From: Pollutimonas sp963706785
GTDB taxonomy: Bacteria; Pseudomonadota; Gammaproteobacteria; Burkholderiales; Burkholderiaceae_B
Direction of reading: 5' to 3'
Length of the DNA: 64,000 nucleotides
Assembly: GCA_963706785.1 (NCBI GenBank)
Contig: CAVPNJ010000012.1
Coordinates: forward strand, 62,001-126,000
The translations under genes were made by a program, and so were the position numbers. The stretch's first letter is position 1; every line of letters begins with the position of its first letter. Shown here piece by piece: positions 1 through 8,076 of the stretch. The notes beneath the pieces are model-generated. The model saw nothing but the letters and a program-made list of their open reading frames with translations. It was not told the origin of the DNA and searched no databases.

Positions 1-251
1 AACTTCGCAATAGCTTGCGACCGTTTCCCCAACCATTGCCCCTGGTCCAGAAAGTACACGAGCTTGGCATGCATGGGTCGGCGCGCCTCACATTGCCGCC
101 CCGCACTTTCCCCGCGGCATTTCCCTGGCTGCGTCTCGACCGCATTTACCAGCGCGGTTTCGCCGTGCGCAGCGCGCGCGTATTGCACGGGTCGCCCTGG
201 AAACAGTTGTCGGACCACGCACCGCTTATTGCCGAGCTAGAGCTGCCATGA
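1..251 (+). CDS. Endonuclease/exonuclease/phosphatase family protein, C-terminal fragment
   Basis: The reading frame is open at the window edge and ends at TGA 249-251, so only the last 82 or so residues are visible. The tail carries the LDRIY and SDHAPL signatures that close the catalytic core of the EEP (DNase I-like) superfamily; the Asp-His of SDHAPL is the usual active-site pair. Family members are metal-dependent phosphodiesterases or phosphatases. The same strand carries clsB 110 bp downstream, a pairing familiar from Burkholderiales genomes. The substrate cannot be told from the fragment. Confidence 0.75.
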   Translation, partial: LRNSLRPFPQPLPLVQKVHELGMHGSARLTLPPRTFPAAFPWLRLDRIYQRGFAVRSARVLHGSPWKQLSDHAPLIAELELP

Positions 252-361
252 CCAATTTCAATTCTGGTTCAAACGTGCACTTGGTCGACTTCGCTTACTT
301 TGCGCCAGTAATGTCTGCACTTCGCTTTCGCGTTAAGGTTTGATCCAGAAACAAATTAAGC

Positions 362-1630
362 ATGCTTGATGCGGCAACGCCCGGGCAAAGGAACAAATGG
401 ATGGCGGGTAACTCTCTGCATTTGATTTGGCGCGATGGAAATCAGATCGACTTGCTGCACAATGGTGAAGAGTTCTTTCCTGCCTTGTGCGCTGCCATTG
501 CGGCTGCCACGCGGAAAGTTCATCTTGAAACCTACATTTTCAATCTCGACAAGACCGGATTGTTGGTATTGGACCATTTGGGCGAAGCGTGTCGCAGGGG
601 GGTGAAAGTCCGTGTTGTCATCGACGGCTTCGGAAGCAATCTGCACGCTCGGGAGATTGCACAAAGGCTTACCGAAATGGGAGCCCAGTACCGTATTTAC
701 AGGCCCGAGCCTACCGGCCTGCGTACCGTAAAATTCGACTTGCGCCGTCTGCGCCGACTGCACCGGAAAGTGACCGTGGTCGACGACTCGCTCGCTTTTG
801 TCGGCGGCATAAATATACTTGATGACTACGTCAACGTGCCCAAAAACGGAAAGGGCCTGCGCCCGCGTTTCGATTTTGGCGTGCGTATGCAAGGACCTAT
901 CGTCACTGACGTCGCCAGGGCTCAGCGCGCCCTCTGGCTGCGCATGGCGTGGCGGCGGCGCGACGATTGGGCCGCTTTCTATCGCAGGCTTCGGGACTGG
1001 GGCAAATGGCGCAGGGCACGGCAGAAGTATGCCGTCACCACCTTTAGTCCGGGACAGCGCGCGGCGCTGCTATTGCGCGACAACATCCTCTTTCGTCAAA
1101 CCATAGAAGACGTATATGTGGCTACCATCGCGCGCGCCACCGGCGATATTCTTATTGCCAACGCATATTTCTTTCCGGGTCGGCGATTACGCAAAGCGCT
1201 GCATAACGCGGCACAGCGCGGTGTGCGGGTAAGATTGCTGCTGCAGGGTAGATCCGAATACCCCATGCAGTATCGGGCCTGCCGCTATATGTATTGCAAG
1301 ATGCTGAATGATGGCATCGAAATTTACGAATATATGGCTAGTTATCTCCATGCCAAGGTCGCGGTGATTAATGATTACGCCATGGTGGGTTCATCAAACC
1401 TGGATCCATTCAGCCTTTTACTCGCGCGCGAAGCCAATGTCTTCGTTCATGACCCAGCCTTCGCCGCCGAATTGAAGGCTGCGCTTGAAGCGGAAGTGCA
1501 CAACGACGCTCACCAAGTAACGGATGACTACCTGAAGCAGCGCAGCTTTGTTGGACGTTGGATCGATGCTTTTGCATACTTTCTGCTGCGTGCAGGAGTC
1601 GGTTTAACCGGTAAGTCATCCGAGTATTAA
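362..1630 (+). CDS. clsB: Cardiolipin synthase B, phospholipase D family
   Basis: This 422-aa protein has two phospholipase D (HKD) domains and matches ClsB, which makes cardiolipin from phosphatidylglycerol at the inner membrane. The first motif is complete (H134, K136, D141, then VGGIN). The second has H330 and K332, but Asn337 stands where the HxKx4D pattern has Asp, followed by D338 and GSSNLDP. There is no long N-terminal hydrophobic segment, which fits ClsB better than ClsA. It follows an EEP-family gene on the same strand. The family call is secure; the effect of the Asn on activity is unknown. Confidence 0.88.
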   Translation: MLDAATPGQRNKWMAGNSLHLIWRDGNQIDLLHNGEEFFPALCAAIAAATRKVHLETYIFNLDKTGLLVLDHLGEACRRGVKVRVVIDGFGSNLHAREIAQRLTEMGAQYRIYRPEPTGLRTVKFDLRRLRRLHRKVTVVDDSLAFVGGINILDDYVNVPKNGKGLRPRFDFGVRMQGPIVTDVARAQRALWLRMAWRRRDDWAAFYRRLRDWGKWRRARQKYAVTTFSPGQRAALLLRDNILFRQTIEDVYVATIARATGDILIANAYFFPGRRLRKALHNAAQRGVRVRLLLQGRSEYPMQYRACRYMYCKMLNDGIEIYEYMASYLHAKVAVINDYAMVGSSNLDPFSLLLAREANVFVHDPAFAAELKAALEAEVHNDAHQVTDDYLKQRSFVGRWIDAFAYFLLRAGVGLTGKSSEY

Positions 1631-1816
1631 GTGGTGGCGGACACCTATTGGCTTTTTCCGTTGCGAAATTGCATCGACATCGTTTATACGAGCGTCACAA
1701 CACAAAGAAACGGCGATTGGTGACAAACCCGTAATAAAATTAATCCATTGGCGCAAAACGTACACGGGTGTGCACGAATGTTCACCGCGCAAAGTTACTG
1801 AAAAAGAACCACCATC

Positions 1817-2647
1817 ATGTGTCAGCTGCTGGGCATGAATTGCGCTACGCCTACCGATATCACGTTTTCATTTACGGGATTTGCCGCCCGAGGCGGACAC
1901 ACTGATCATCATGCCGATGGCTTCGGTGTAGGTTTTTTCGAGAGCAAGGCTTGCCGAGTGTTTATCGACAACCAGCCCTCGTGCAAGTCACCTGTTGCCG
2001 AACTGATCAAAAACTATCCCATCAAGTCCAAGAACGTAATTGCCCACATTCGCAAGGCAACGCAAGGCGCCACCGAGCTGGAGAATTGCCATCCTTTCAT
2101 GCGCGAACTGTGGGGCCGGCATTGGATTTTTGCGCATAACGGCGACTTACTGGATTATCGGCCCGAGCTTAGCGGTCAGTATCAGGCGGTGGGCACAACC
2201 GATAGCGAAACCGCGTTCTGCCATATTATGCAGGGCTTGCGTGAGCGTTTTGGCAATATAGAACCTTCTACGGTCGATCTTTTTCACGCAATAGAAGAGC
2301 TAACGCACGAAATTACTATTCACGGCGTATTCAATTTTCTACTTTCCAATGGGCGTTCGCAGTTCGCGCATTGCTCGACTAACCTGCATTACATCGTGCG
2401 GGAGTGGCCCTTTAATAAGGCGCACTTGATCGATGCCGATATGACTGTGGATTTTTCCCTGACCAATCGCCTGGGCGACTGCGTTTCGGTCATTGCCACC
2501 AAGCCATTAACCGACAACGAGGTCTGGACCCGATTCGAGGCAGGCCAGTTGATCATGTTCGAGCAGGGCTGTTTGTCGCTGAGAACGATGGTGCCCATTC
2601 CGGAGTCGGTGCAAAAGAAGAACGCGGAAAATCTGGCTTGCGCCTGA
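1817..2647 (+). CDS. Class II glutamine amidotransferase (YafJ-like)
   Basis: This 276-aa protein starts MCQLLGMN, so after removal of Met the Cys2 side chain would be the N-terminal nucleophile of the Ntn class II glutamine amidotransferases. The conserved blocks HADGFGVGF, HIRKAT, NCHPF and FAHNGDL are all present. It is a stand-alone glutaminase domain of the YafJ/GATase_4 type with no attached synthase, so the ammonia acceptor is unknown. It is flanked by clsB and, convergently, the isochorismatase-fold gene, and no operon partner is evident. Confidence 0.85.
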   Translation: MCQLLGMNCATPTDITFSFTGFAARGGHTDHHADGFGVGFFESKACRVFIDNQPSCKSPVAELIKNYPIKSKNVIAHIRKATQGATELENCHPFMRELWGRHWIFAHNGDLLDYRPELSGQYQAVGTTDSETAFCHIMQGLRERFGNIEPSTVDLFHAIEELTHEITIHGVFNFLLSNGRSQFAHCSTNLHYIVREWPFNKAHLIDADMTVDFSLTNRLGDCVSVIATKPLTDNEVWTRFEAGQLIMFEQGCLSLRTMVPIPESVQKKNAENLACA

Positions 2648-2672
2648 TTTAGTGCGGCGCCATTGCGTCTGC

Positions 2673-3386
2673 TTATCCCGCGACGGCAACGGACTGGCTA
2701 TCCGGGGCGTTGGCAGTAACGGGTTTCAGCCGCGCAACTACGTCATCAGTACCGAGAACATCACCGAAGAAAAGCATCCAGTTGATCAACGAATTATTGT
2801 GCTCGTCAGGCGTGACCGCGGATAAGGCGTCATCCACCATCACTGTGGCGTAGTCCATCATCATGGCGTCGCGGGCGGTGGACTCGCAACAGACATTAGT
2901 GACCGTCCCGCCTATGAGCACGGTTGTCACGCCGTTCGCTTGCAGAGTGTCATGCAGAGATGACGAGCCCGGTGCCAAGGCGCTATAACAGCGTTTGACG
3001 ACGCGCTTATCGTCTGCGTGGATGTCGAGCTGCGGTGGAAAGGCGTAGCCTTGATGGGCAGCGCTAAGTTCAAGTAAGCGGCGGGCGCTGCGTTCCGGCG
3101 TCAACATATGGCGATGGTGATGCGACCAAAACGTGTCGGCACCGTCGGAGCAGGTCTGTACCCAAATAACATGGCCGCCCGCCTGGCGCATAGCCGCGGC
3201 AAGCTTGTTGACAGCCGGAAAGGTTGCCCGCGAGGGTGCGCATTCACCCTGAAAGCCCGGCTGCGTGTAATAGTTTTGCAGATCTATAACCACGAATGCC
3301 GTTTTGCTGGCGTCGAATTCGGAATAGGGATGCAAGCGCCCCTGCCGGGCTACAACGCGATCAACGACCCACTGGGGAAAGTCCAT
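2673..3386 (-). CDS. Isochorismatase-fold cysteine hydrolase
   Basis: This 237-aa protein has the catalytic triad of the cysteine hydrolase family: D35 in VVIDLQN, K131 in VVKRCY and C166 in TNVCCEST. The family cleaves amide or ester bonds in small molecules (ureidoacrylate, N-carbamoylsarcosine, maleamate, biuret, isochorismate). It is the last gene of a unit with an NMT1/THI5-type ABC importer (13 bp after the permease), so it probably hydrolyses the imported compound or its breakdown product. Its resemblance to RutB-type ureidoacrylate and biuret hydrolases suggests an amide substrate; that is inference. Confidence 0.85.
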   Translation of the reverse strand: MDFPQWVVDRVVARQGRLHPYSEFDASKTAFVVIDLQNYYTQPGFQGECAPSRATFPAVNKLAAAMRQAGGHVIWVQTCSDGADTFWSHHHRHMLTPERSARRLLELSAAHQGYAFPPQLDIHADDKRVVKRCYSALAPGSSSLHDTLQANGVTTVLIGGTVTNVCCESTARDAMMMDYATVMVDDALSAVTPDEHNNSLINWMLFFGDVLGTDDVVARLKPVTANAPDSQSVAVAG

Positions 3387-3398
3387 GCTTCTGCTTCC

Positions 3399-4253
3399 TT
3401 AAGAGTATCGGCGCGAGGTGGCTGCCTCGAGGCGCGCGATAACCAAATACATCAAACCGGAAATGATGGCCAGGACGACGATGGCCGTCATGACTATGTT
3501 CAGCTTGAAGACTTGGCTTCCATTAATGATCAGAAAGCCCAGGCCTTCGCTGGAAGACTGGAACTCACCTACGATCACACCGACCAAGGCCAGTCCGATA
3601 TTCATCTTCAAGGCGGCCAGCAGTGTGGGGACGCTGCCTGGCAGTACAACCATGCTCAGGACTTGCGCGCGCGTTGCGCCCAGGGTGAGCGCCAGCTTTA
3701 TCTTGTTGGGGTCGATGCCGCGAAACCCTTCATAGACGACCATGATGGTTATGAACACAGAGATGGCAACGGCCATGCCGTAAACCGAGTATTCCGAACC
3801 TAGCCATATATAGAAAATAGGCACGAAGGCGATTTTCGGCATGGCGTTGCTGATGACCAGAAAGGGGTCGAGAACCTTGTAGAAGAAATCCGACCACCAT
3901 AATGCCGCTGCAAGGGCTATGCCGACGACCATGCTAATGACAAAGCCGATAAGGGTCGCCTTGAACGTAGCCCAGGTATGCCATAGCAGATCGCCGTTCC
4001 GAAGCAAATCGAGAAAGGTCGGCCATACCGCACTGGGATAGCTGGTGAGCATGGGATTGACGATATGGGTTTTCGCCATGATCTCCCAGACGGCCAGGAA
4101 CGCAACCAACAGCAGTATGCGGCTGGCCATGATCATGGTTTGCCTGCGACTTTCGCGTTTCAGGTACGCGGCATAGGCAGGGCTGGGGGCCGAGGGGGCC
4201 GAGCTTGGACTGGAGGTGTCTTTGATAGTTACCGCTGCTGGACTGAGTGCCAT
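3399..4253 (-). CDS. ABC transporter permease, SsuC/TauC/ThiX type
   Basis: This 284-aa inner-membrane protein has about six hydrophobic helices and the permease (EAA-type) motif LALTLGATRAQVLSMVVLPG. It follows a low-complexity, Ser/Ala/Pro-rich N-terminal tail. It belongs to the group that works with NMT1/THI5-like binding proteins to import sulfonates, nitrate, thiamine precursors or other N-heterocycles. The gene sits 15 bp after the ATPase gene and 12 bp before the hydrolase gene, so the four genes from 6122 down to 2673 form one probable operon. Confidence 0.9.
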   Translation of the reverse strand: MALSPAAVTIKDTSSPSSAPSAPSPAYAAYLKRESRRQTMIMASRILLLVAFLAVWEIMAKTHIVNPMLTSYPSAVWPTFLDLLRNGDLLWHTWATFKATLIGFVISMVVGIALAAALWWSDFFYKVLDPFLVISNAMPKIAFVPIFYIWLGSEYSVYGMAVAISVFITIMVVYEGFRGIDPNKIKLALTLGATRAQVLSMVVLPGSVPTLLAALKMNIGLALVGVIVGEFQSSSEGLGFLIINGSQVFKLNIVMTAIVVLAIISGLMYLVIARLEAATSRRYS

Positions 4254-4268
4254 TGTGTGACTCCTGGT

Positions 4269-5105
4269 TTAGCCTTCGACGTGTACATCAAGCTCATCCC
4301 ACAGAGTGCTGAAATAAGTGTTGAACTCGGGAAGGGACCGCGCTTCGAACGGTGTAGGCCGCCCACTAATATGGCTGGGGAACTGCATTAAGTGTTGCGA
4401 CTTGATCCGGCCCGGTCGTCGCGACAACACGATGACCCGGTCTGTCATGGCAATGGCTTCGCCAATGTCGTGCGTAACCAGCACGACCGACTTACCCTCG
4501 CTTCGCAACACGTCGACGACCTCGTCGGCGATAGCCAGGCGAGTTTGCGAGTCCAGCGCCGAAAAAGGTTCGTCGAGAAGGACAACATCGGGGTTCGTCG
4601 CCAGGGTTCTGGCCAAAGCCACACGTTGGCGCATGCCGCCCGAAAGAGCCCGTGGATAATGATTTAGGAAATTTCCCATGCCGCACTTTTCCAGCAGGTG
4701 GATGGCACGCTCACGTGCTTCCTTCATGTTTCTTTTCTGAATCTCCGCACCCAGCAGGGCATTATCCAGAATGGTGCGCCATTCATAAAGATAGTCTTGC
4801 TGCAGCATGTAGCCAATGCGCTGGGACGGCGCAGTCACCGGCTTTCCGCCGACTCTGACCACCCCTGCTGAAGGTTCCAGAATGCCGGCGATGATGGATA
4901 GCAGCGTGCTTTTTCCACAGCCCGACTGGCCGATTATGCTGACGAACTCGCCGGCTTCGATGTTTAGCGAAATACCAGCTAATGCCTGGGTCTCGCCCTG
5001 TTTGGTGAAATAACGCAGCGATACGTCGTCGATTTCGATACGGGCGGCGCCCGCTGCAACGCGTGCAGTGCGCGATGCAGGTTCCATGGCGTCGTTCAGC
5101 ATCAT
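4269..5105 (-). CDS. ABC transporter ATP-binding protein, SsuB/TauB type
   Basis: This 278-aa nucleotide-binding subunit has Walker A GQSGCGKST (about residues 59-67), signature LSGGMRQRVALA, Walker B VVLLDEPFSALD and a switch His in LVTHDIGEA. It powers import through the adjacent permease. The start codon immediately follows the stop codon of the binding-protein gene, which implies translational coupling. A short extra N-terminus (about 22 residues) precedes the ABC domain. Confidence 0.92.
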   Translation of the reverse strand: MMLNDAMEPASRTARVAAGAARIEIDDVSLRYFTKQGETQALAGISLNIEAGEFVSIIGQSGCGKSTLLSIIAGILEPSAGVVRVGGKPVTAPSQRIGYMLQQDYLYEWRTILDNALLGAEIQKRNMKEARERAIHLLEKCGMGNFLNHYPRALSGGMRQRVALARTLATNPDVVLLDEPFSALDSQTRLAIADEVVDVLRSEGKSVVLVTHDIGEAIAMTDRVIVLSRRPGRIKSQHLMQFPSHISGRPTPFEARSLPEFNTYFSTLWDELDVHVEG

Positions 5106-6122
5106 TTATTTAGCCTCGCTTGCAAAGGTCGTATCGACGATACGGTCGTACTTGACGCGTTTGTCTTGTTCAAGCAGCCCACTGGCAACCAACATATCCT
5201 GGAGCTTTTCCATGGCCGCCTCTTCAACGGCTGGGGTCTTCTTCCATAAGTCGTATTGGCGGTAGCGGTCGATGGTGGTGACTAGTTCACCTTCGGAAAG
5301 ACCCGGAAAGTATGAACTGATGTGTTGGGCCAGTGCAGCAGGAGGCGCATCTTGTACGTATTTTTGTGCCTTGTATATGGCGTTCGTCCAGGCTTGTGCC
5401 ACCTTGGAGTTTTTCTTTAGGTAGGCATCGGTGGCGGTAAATGAAGTGAAGTCCACCGGCCCGACCTCGCGGCCTATCGATGCAACCACCTGACCTTTGC
5501 CGCTTTTCTCGAGGTTACTGGCCTCGGGTTCAAGGAAGATGGCGTAGTCGGCCTGGCCCGCCATCCAGGCGCCCGCCCGTGCTGCGGGGCCAATGTTGCT
5601 GATCATTTTGACGTCGGACTTAGGGTTCAAGCTATGTTTTCTTAGTGCGGTTTCCAAAAACACATCTGGATTTGAGCCTGGCCGGAAAGACATAACGCTT
5701 TTGCCCTTAAGCATGGCCCAGTCAAAGTCCTTTACTGGTTCGCGCGACAGTAGAAGAAAGCCGTCGGTTGCTGTAAGCCCGGCGAACACTTTGGGTTTTA
5801 CCGGCGACTCGCTGTTGGCGACGTATATCGACGCTTCCGGGCCGACCAGGACAATATCCGCACTGCCCGATAGCAGTGCGGCCATGCCTTTGTCAGTGCC
5901 TTGAGATGTTTTCAAGCTGACATCAAGCCCCGCCTCTTTAAAGTACCCTTGATTCAATGCAACGTACATTGGCATGTAAAGCACAGAGCGAACCACCTCT
6001 TCATACCGTACTTTGGTGGGTTCCGCTGCGTTGGCTTGGGTTACGGCTGAAAGTGGAAATAACGCTGCGGATGCAATCAACAATTTGCGGGTAATAGAAA
6101 ATCGGAGGGAAAGGCTGGGCAT
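5106..6122 (-). CDS. ABC transporter periplasmic substrate-binding protein, NMT1/THI5-like
   Basis: This 338-aa protein has an N-terminal signal peptide (about residues 1-32, ending QANA-AE) and an NMT1/THI5-like fold: KVRYEEV, a GYFKEAGLDVSL block and the GSADIVLVGPEA ligand-loop region. It captures a small substrate in the periplasm for the permease and ATPase encoded downstream. Family ligands include pyrimidines, riboflavin, taurine and aromatic sulfonates; the ligand here is not readable from sequence. It is the first gene of the unit, with a GTATACA-type motif 50 bp upstream of its start. Confidence 0.88.
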   Translation of the reverse strand: MPSLSLRFSITRKLLIASAALFPLSAVTQANAAEPTKVRYEEVVRSVLYMPMYVALNQGYFKEAGLDVSLKTSQGTDKGMAALLSGSADIVLVGPEASIYVANSESPVKPKVFAGLTATDGFLLLSREPVKDFDWAMLKGKSVMSFRPGSNPDVFLETALRKHSLNPKSDVKMISNIGPAARAGAWMAGQADYAIFLEPEASNLEKSGKGQVVASIGREVGPVDFTSFTATDAYLKKNSKVAQAWTNAIYKAQKYVQDAPPAALAQHISSYFPGLSEGELVTTIDRYRQYDLWKKTPAVEEAAMEKLQDMLVASGLLEQDKRVKYDRIVDTTFASEAK

Positions 6123-6171
6123 GTCTTGCTCCTTGTGTGGTCACGTGCGGGAATATCGCGCAAATGCAAAG

Positions 6172-6181
6172 TTGTATACAG
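6172..6181. promoter_or_regulatory. Candidate GntR/FCD operator, site 1
   Basis: TTGTATACAG lies 50 bp upstream of the start of the ABC binding-protein gene. Its core GTATACA recurs upstream of the permease/GGT genes (near 8012) and the diiron oxygenase gene (near 11168). FCD-type GntR regulators often bind short palindromes of the TTGTATACAA kind, and such a regulator is encoded next door. Assignment is inference from position and similarity. Confidence 0.4.
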
Positions 6182-6368
6182 TATTCTAATTTTGATCTGG
6201 ATCAAAAATAGCATGAATATTGCCCAGTACAAAGCAGGGGTTATCCCTAGGAAGGGGGTGGTCGGTGAAGAGGATTTAGACAGCGAAAGCCCCACCACTG
6301 CATGATTCAGTTGGCGGGGCTAAAAGGAAATAATACGGATAGCTTAGGGGCGCTGACGCCTAGCCGGT

Positions 6369-7112
6369 TTAGGGGATCGGGCGGGCTTCGGTATAGGCTT
6401 TGGCGGCATTGTGAACGTGCTGAGTGGCAAGCAACCCAGCGAGTTCGGCGTTGCCGTCGATGACGGCGTTAAGGATTTGCGCGTGCTCTTCCCAGTTTTG
6501 TTTTGCCCTGCGCATATTGCTGGGGGCAAACAAAAGCGCCGTACGGTCTCGAAGCGAGCGCATCAGTTCGGTCAACACGACATTGCCGGCAATAATGGCG
6601 AGTGCTTCATGGAATTGCGAGTTTAAGTCGCGGAACTTTTCGACGTTTTCTTTATTGATGGCATCTACGCCATCGTTCAGTATGCTTTGCAAGCGTTCTA
6701 TCGTTTGTTTATCGCGCCGTTGCGCTGCCAGTCTGGCGTTGAGCCCTTCGAGCGCTGCACGAACCTCGACCATGTCGTAGGCGATATCGTCGGATAATAT
6801 TGCCACCGAAGCGCCGCGCCGGGGTTCTATTGCTACCAGGCCTTCGGCAGCAAGGGCGCGTAGCGCTTCGCGCACGGGTATGCGGGACACCGCCATTTCA
6901 GTTGAAAGTTTACCTTCAATCAAGCGATCGCCAGGTCGGAATTCGCCGCTCAGAATGCGTTCGCGCAGTTTGTCGCGAATGACAGCAAACAGGGGGGAGT
7001 GTTGGTTCCCGATTTTTTGCGCCGCGACATCGCTTGGAGCTAGGCCAGGTTCAACAGTAGTGGAAGACGGTTTCATTATGCCGAGCGCGAAGTTGAACGT
7101 AGAGACGTCCAT
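6369..7112 (-). CDS. GntR-family transcriptional regulator, FCD (FadR) type
   Basis: This 247-aa protein has an N-terminal winged helix-turn-helix (about residues 40-105, with the block AVSRIPVREALRALAAEGLV) and a C-terminal all-helical FCD domain with the usual metal or ligand His residues (LNSQFHEAL, WEEHAQIL, HVHNAAK). FCD regulators typically repress catabolic operons and are released by a carboxylate or other pathway metabolite. It lies between the ABC importer and the TauE gene, so it is the natural candidate regulator of the flanking units and of the GTATACA motifs there. Confidence 0.9.
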   Translation of the reverse strand: MDVSTFNFALGIMKPSSTTVEPGLAPSDVAAQKIGNQHSPLFAVIRDKLRERILSGEFRPGDRLIEGKLSTEMAVSRIPVREALRALAAEGLVAIEPRRGASVAILSDDIAYDMVEVRAALEGLNARLAAQRRDKQTIERLQSILNDGVDAINKENVEKFRDLNSQFHEALAIIAGNVVLTELMRSLRDRTALLFAPSNMRRAKQNWEEHAQILNAVIDGNAELAGLLATQHVHNAAKAYTEARPIP

Positions 7113-7158
7113 TATAAATGATCCTTATATCCGTTATTCAACGCCCACAGGCATCGAA

Positions 7159-7899
7159 CTATATCGCTTTTACGATCAGGCCCACTGCACTGAGCGCGCA
7201 AAAAACGAGCAGGACCTGCCGTATCCTGGCCGGGCTGATTTTTTGCCTGATGCGTCCTGAAAGCGAAAACCCAAGAAGCATGAACGGCACCAGCGTGAGG
7301 CTAAGCAGGAACTCGTGCCACCCGTAATGGCCGGTCAACGATAGTACGATCAGCGAAAACATCGAACCGCAAAACAATACGACGCCTATAGTTGCGCGCA
7401 AGCTGGGTGGGGAACTATGTTGCAAGGCGATCGCAAGCGGGGGGGCGCCAACCGAAGTGAGCGTGCCCATGATACCCGAGACCAAACCGGCCACGCTTAC
7501 ATTAGTGCGTGTCGTGGCAATCCGCAATCCGGTCGCGCTTAGCACGACTGCCATCAAAATAAGAACAGCGAACAGTACGTTCAAGGGTTTCGGTGCCAGA
7601 TGCGCCATCGCGAACGCGGCGATGACAGTTCCGATCGAGCGTCCCACTAAAGCAGACCCCACGGATGGCCAGGCAATAAAGCGATATTCGCGCAAGGCAG
7701 TCAGCAATGTGACAAAGCCGCCCAGTGTAAGCAATGGGCCTGGCACCAGATCTGGGCAGAAGATGGCAGCAATGGGCGCGGCAAACATCGTGAAGCCCAC
7801 GCCTCCTACCCCTTGCATAAATGCAGAGCCGCCAATAAGCACCGCCATCAAGCCATAAAGCTGGGGGTCCGAAAAAGGAAGCAGATCAGATATGAGCAT
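7159..7899 (-). CDS. TauE/SafE family sulfite/anion exporter-like permease
   Basis: This 246-aa membrane protein has about eight hydrophobic helices. It shows the two-half organisation of TSUP/TauE proteins, with glycine-rich starts GGSAFMQGVGGVGFTMFAAP and VSGIMGTLTSVGAPPLAIAL. Family members move sulfite, sulfoacetate or other organic anions across the inner membrane. It is 46 bp upstream of, and on the same strand as, the GntR gene. A role in exporting a product of the neighbouring pathway is possible; the substrate is unknown. Confidence 0.82.
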   Translation of the reverse strand: MLISDLLPFSDPQLYGLMAVLIGGSAFMQGVGGVGFTMFAAPIAAIFCPDLVPGPLLTLGGFVTLLTALREYRFIAWPSVGSALVGRSIGTVIAAFAMAHLAPKPLNVLFAVLILMAVVLSATGLRIATTRTNVSVAGLVSGIMGTLTSVGAPPLAIALQHSSPPSLRATIGVVLFCGSMFSLIVLSLTGHYGWHEFLLSLTLVPFMLLGFSLSGRIRQKISPARIRQVLLVFCALSAVGLIVKAI

Positions 7900-8011
7900 G
7901 GGCCGGGGTAGCAGCTAGATATAGGTGGTTCGCAATCCTGACGGGTGGGCTATTTTCACTACGTAAGGGAAAACCACCTTGCTATGGTTTTTCTTATCAG
8001 AAGATAATATA

Positions 8012-8021
8012 CAGTATACAG
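8012..8021. promoter_or_regulatory. Candidate GntR/FCD operator, site 2
   Basis: CAGTATACAG, within a longer AT-rich stretch with overlapping ATACAGTATACAG symmetry, lies 55 bp upstream of the permease start at 8077. It shares the GTATACA core with sites near 6172 and 11168. The proposal rests on recurrence upstream of three transcription units and on the adjacent FCD regulator gene. Confidence 0.4.
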
Positions 8022-8076
8022 TTTCTGGGTGTATTAACAATGTTAATTATTTAGCACCGCTAAAGAGAGAGGCCAA

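Noticed and set aside
3108..3803. Plus-strand open frame of 231 codons across the hydrolase/permease boundary
   Set aside because: It crosses two well-supported minus-strand genes and has a composition typical of antisense reading.
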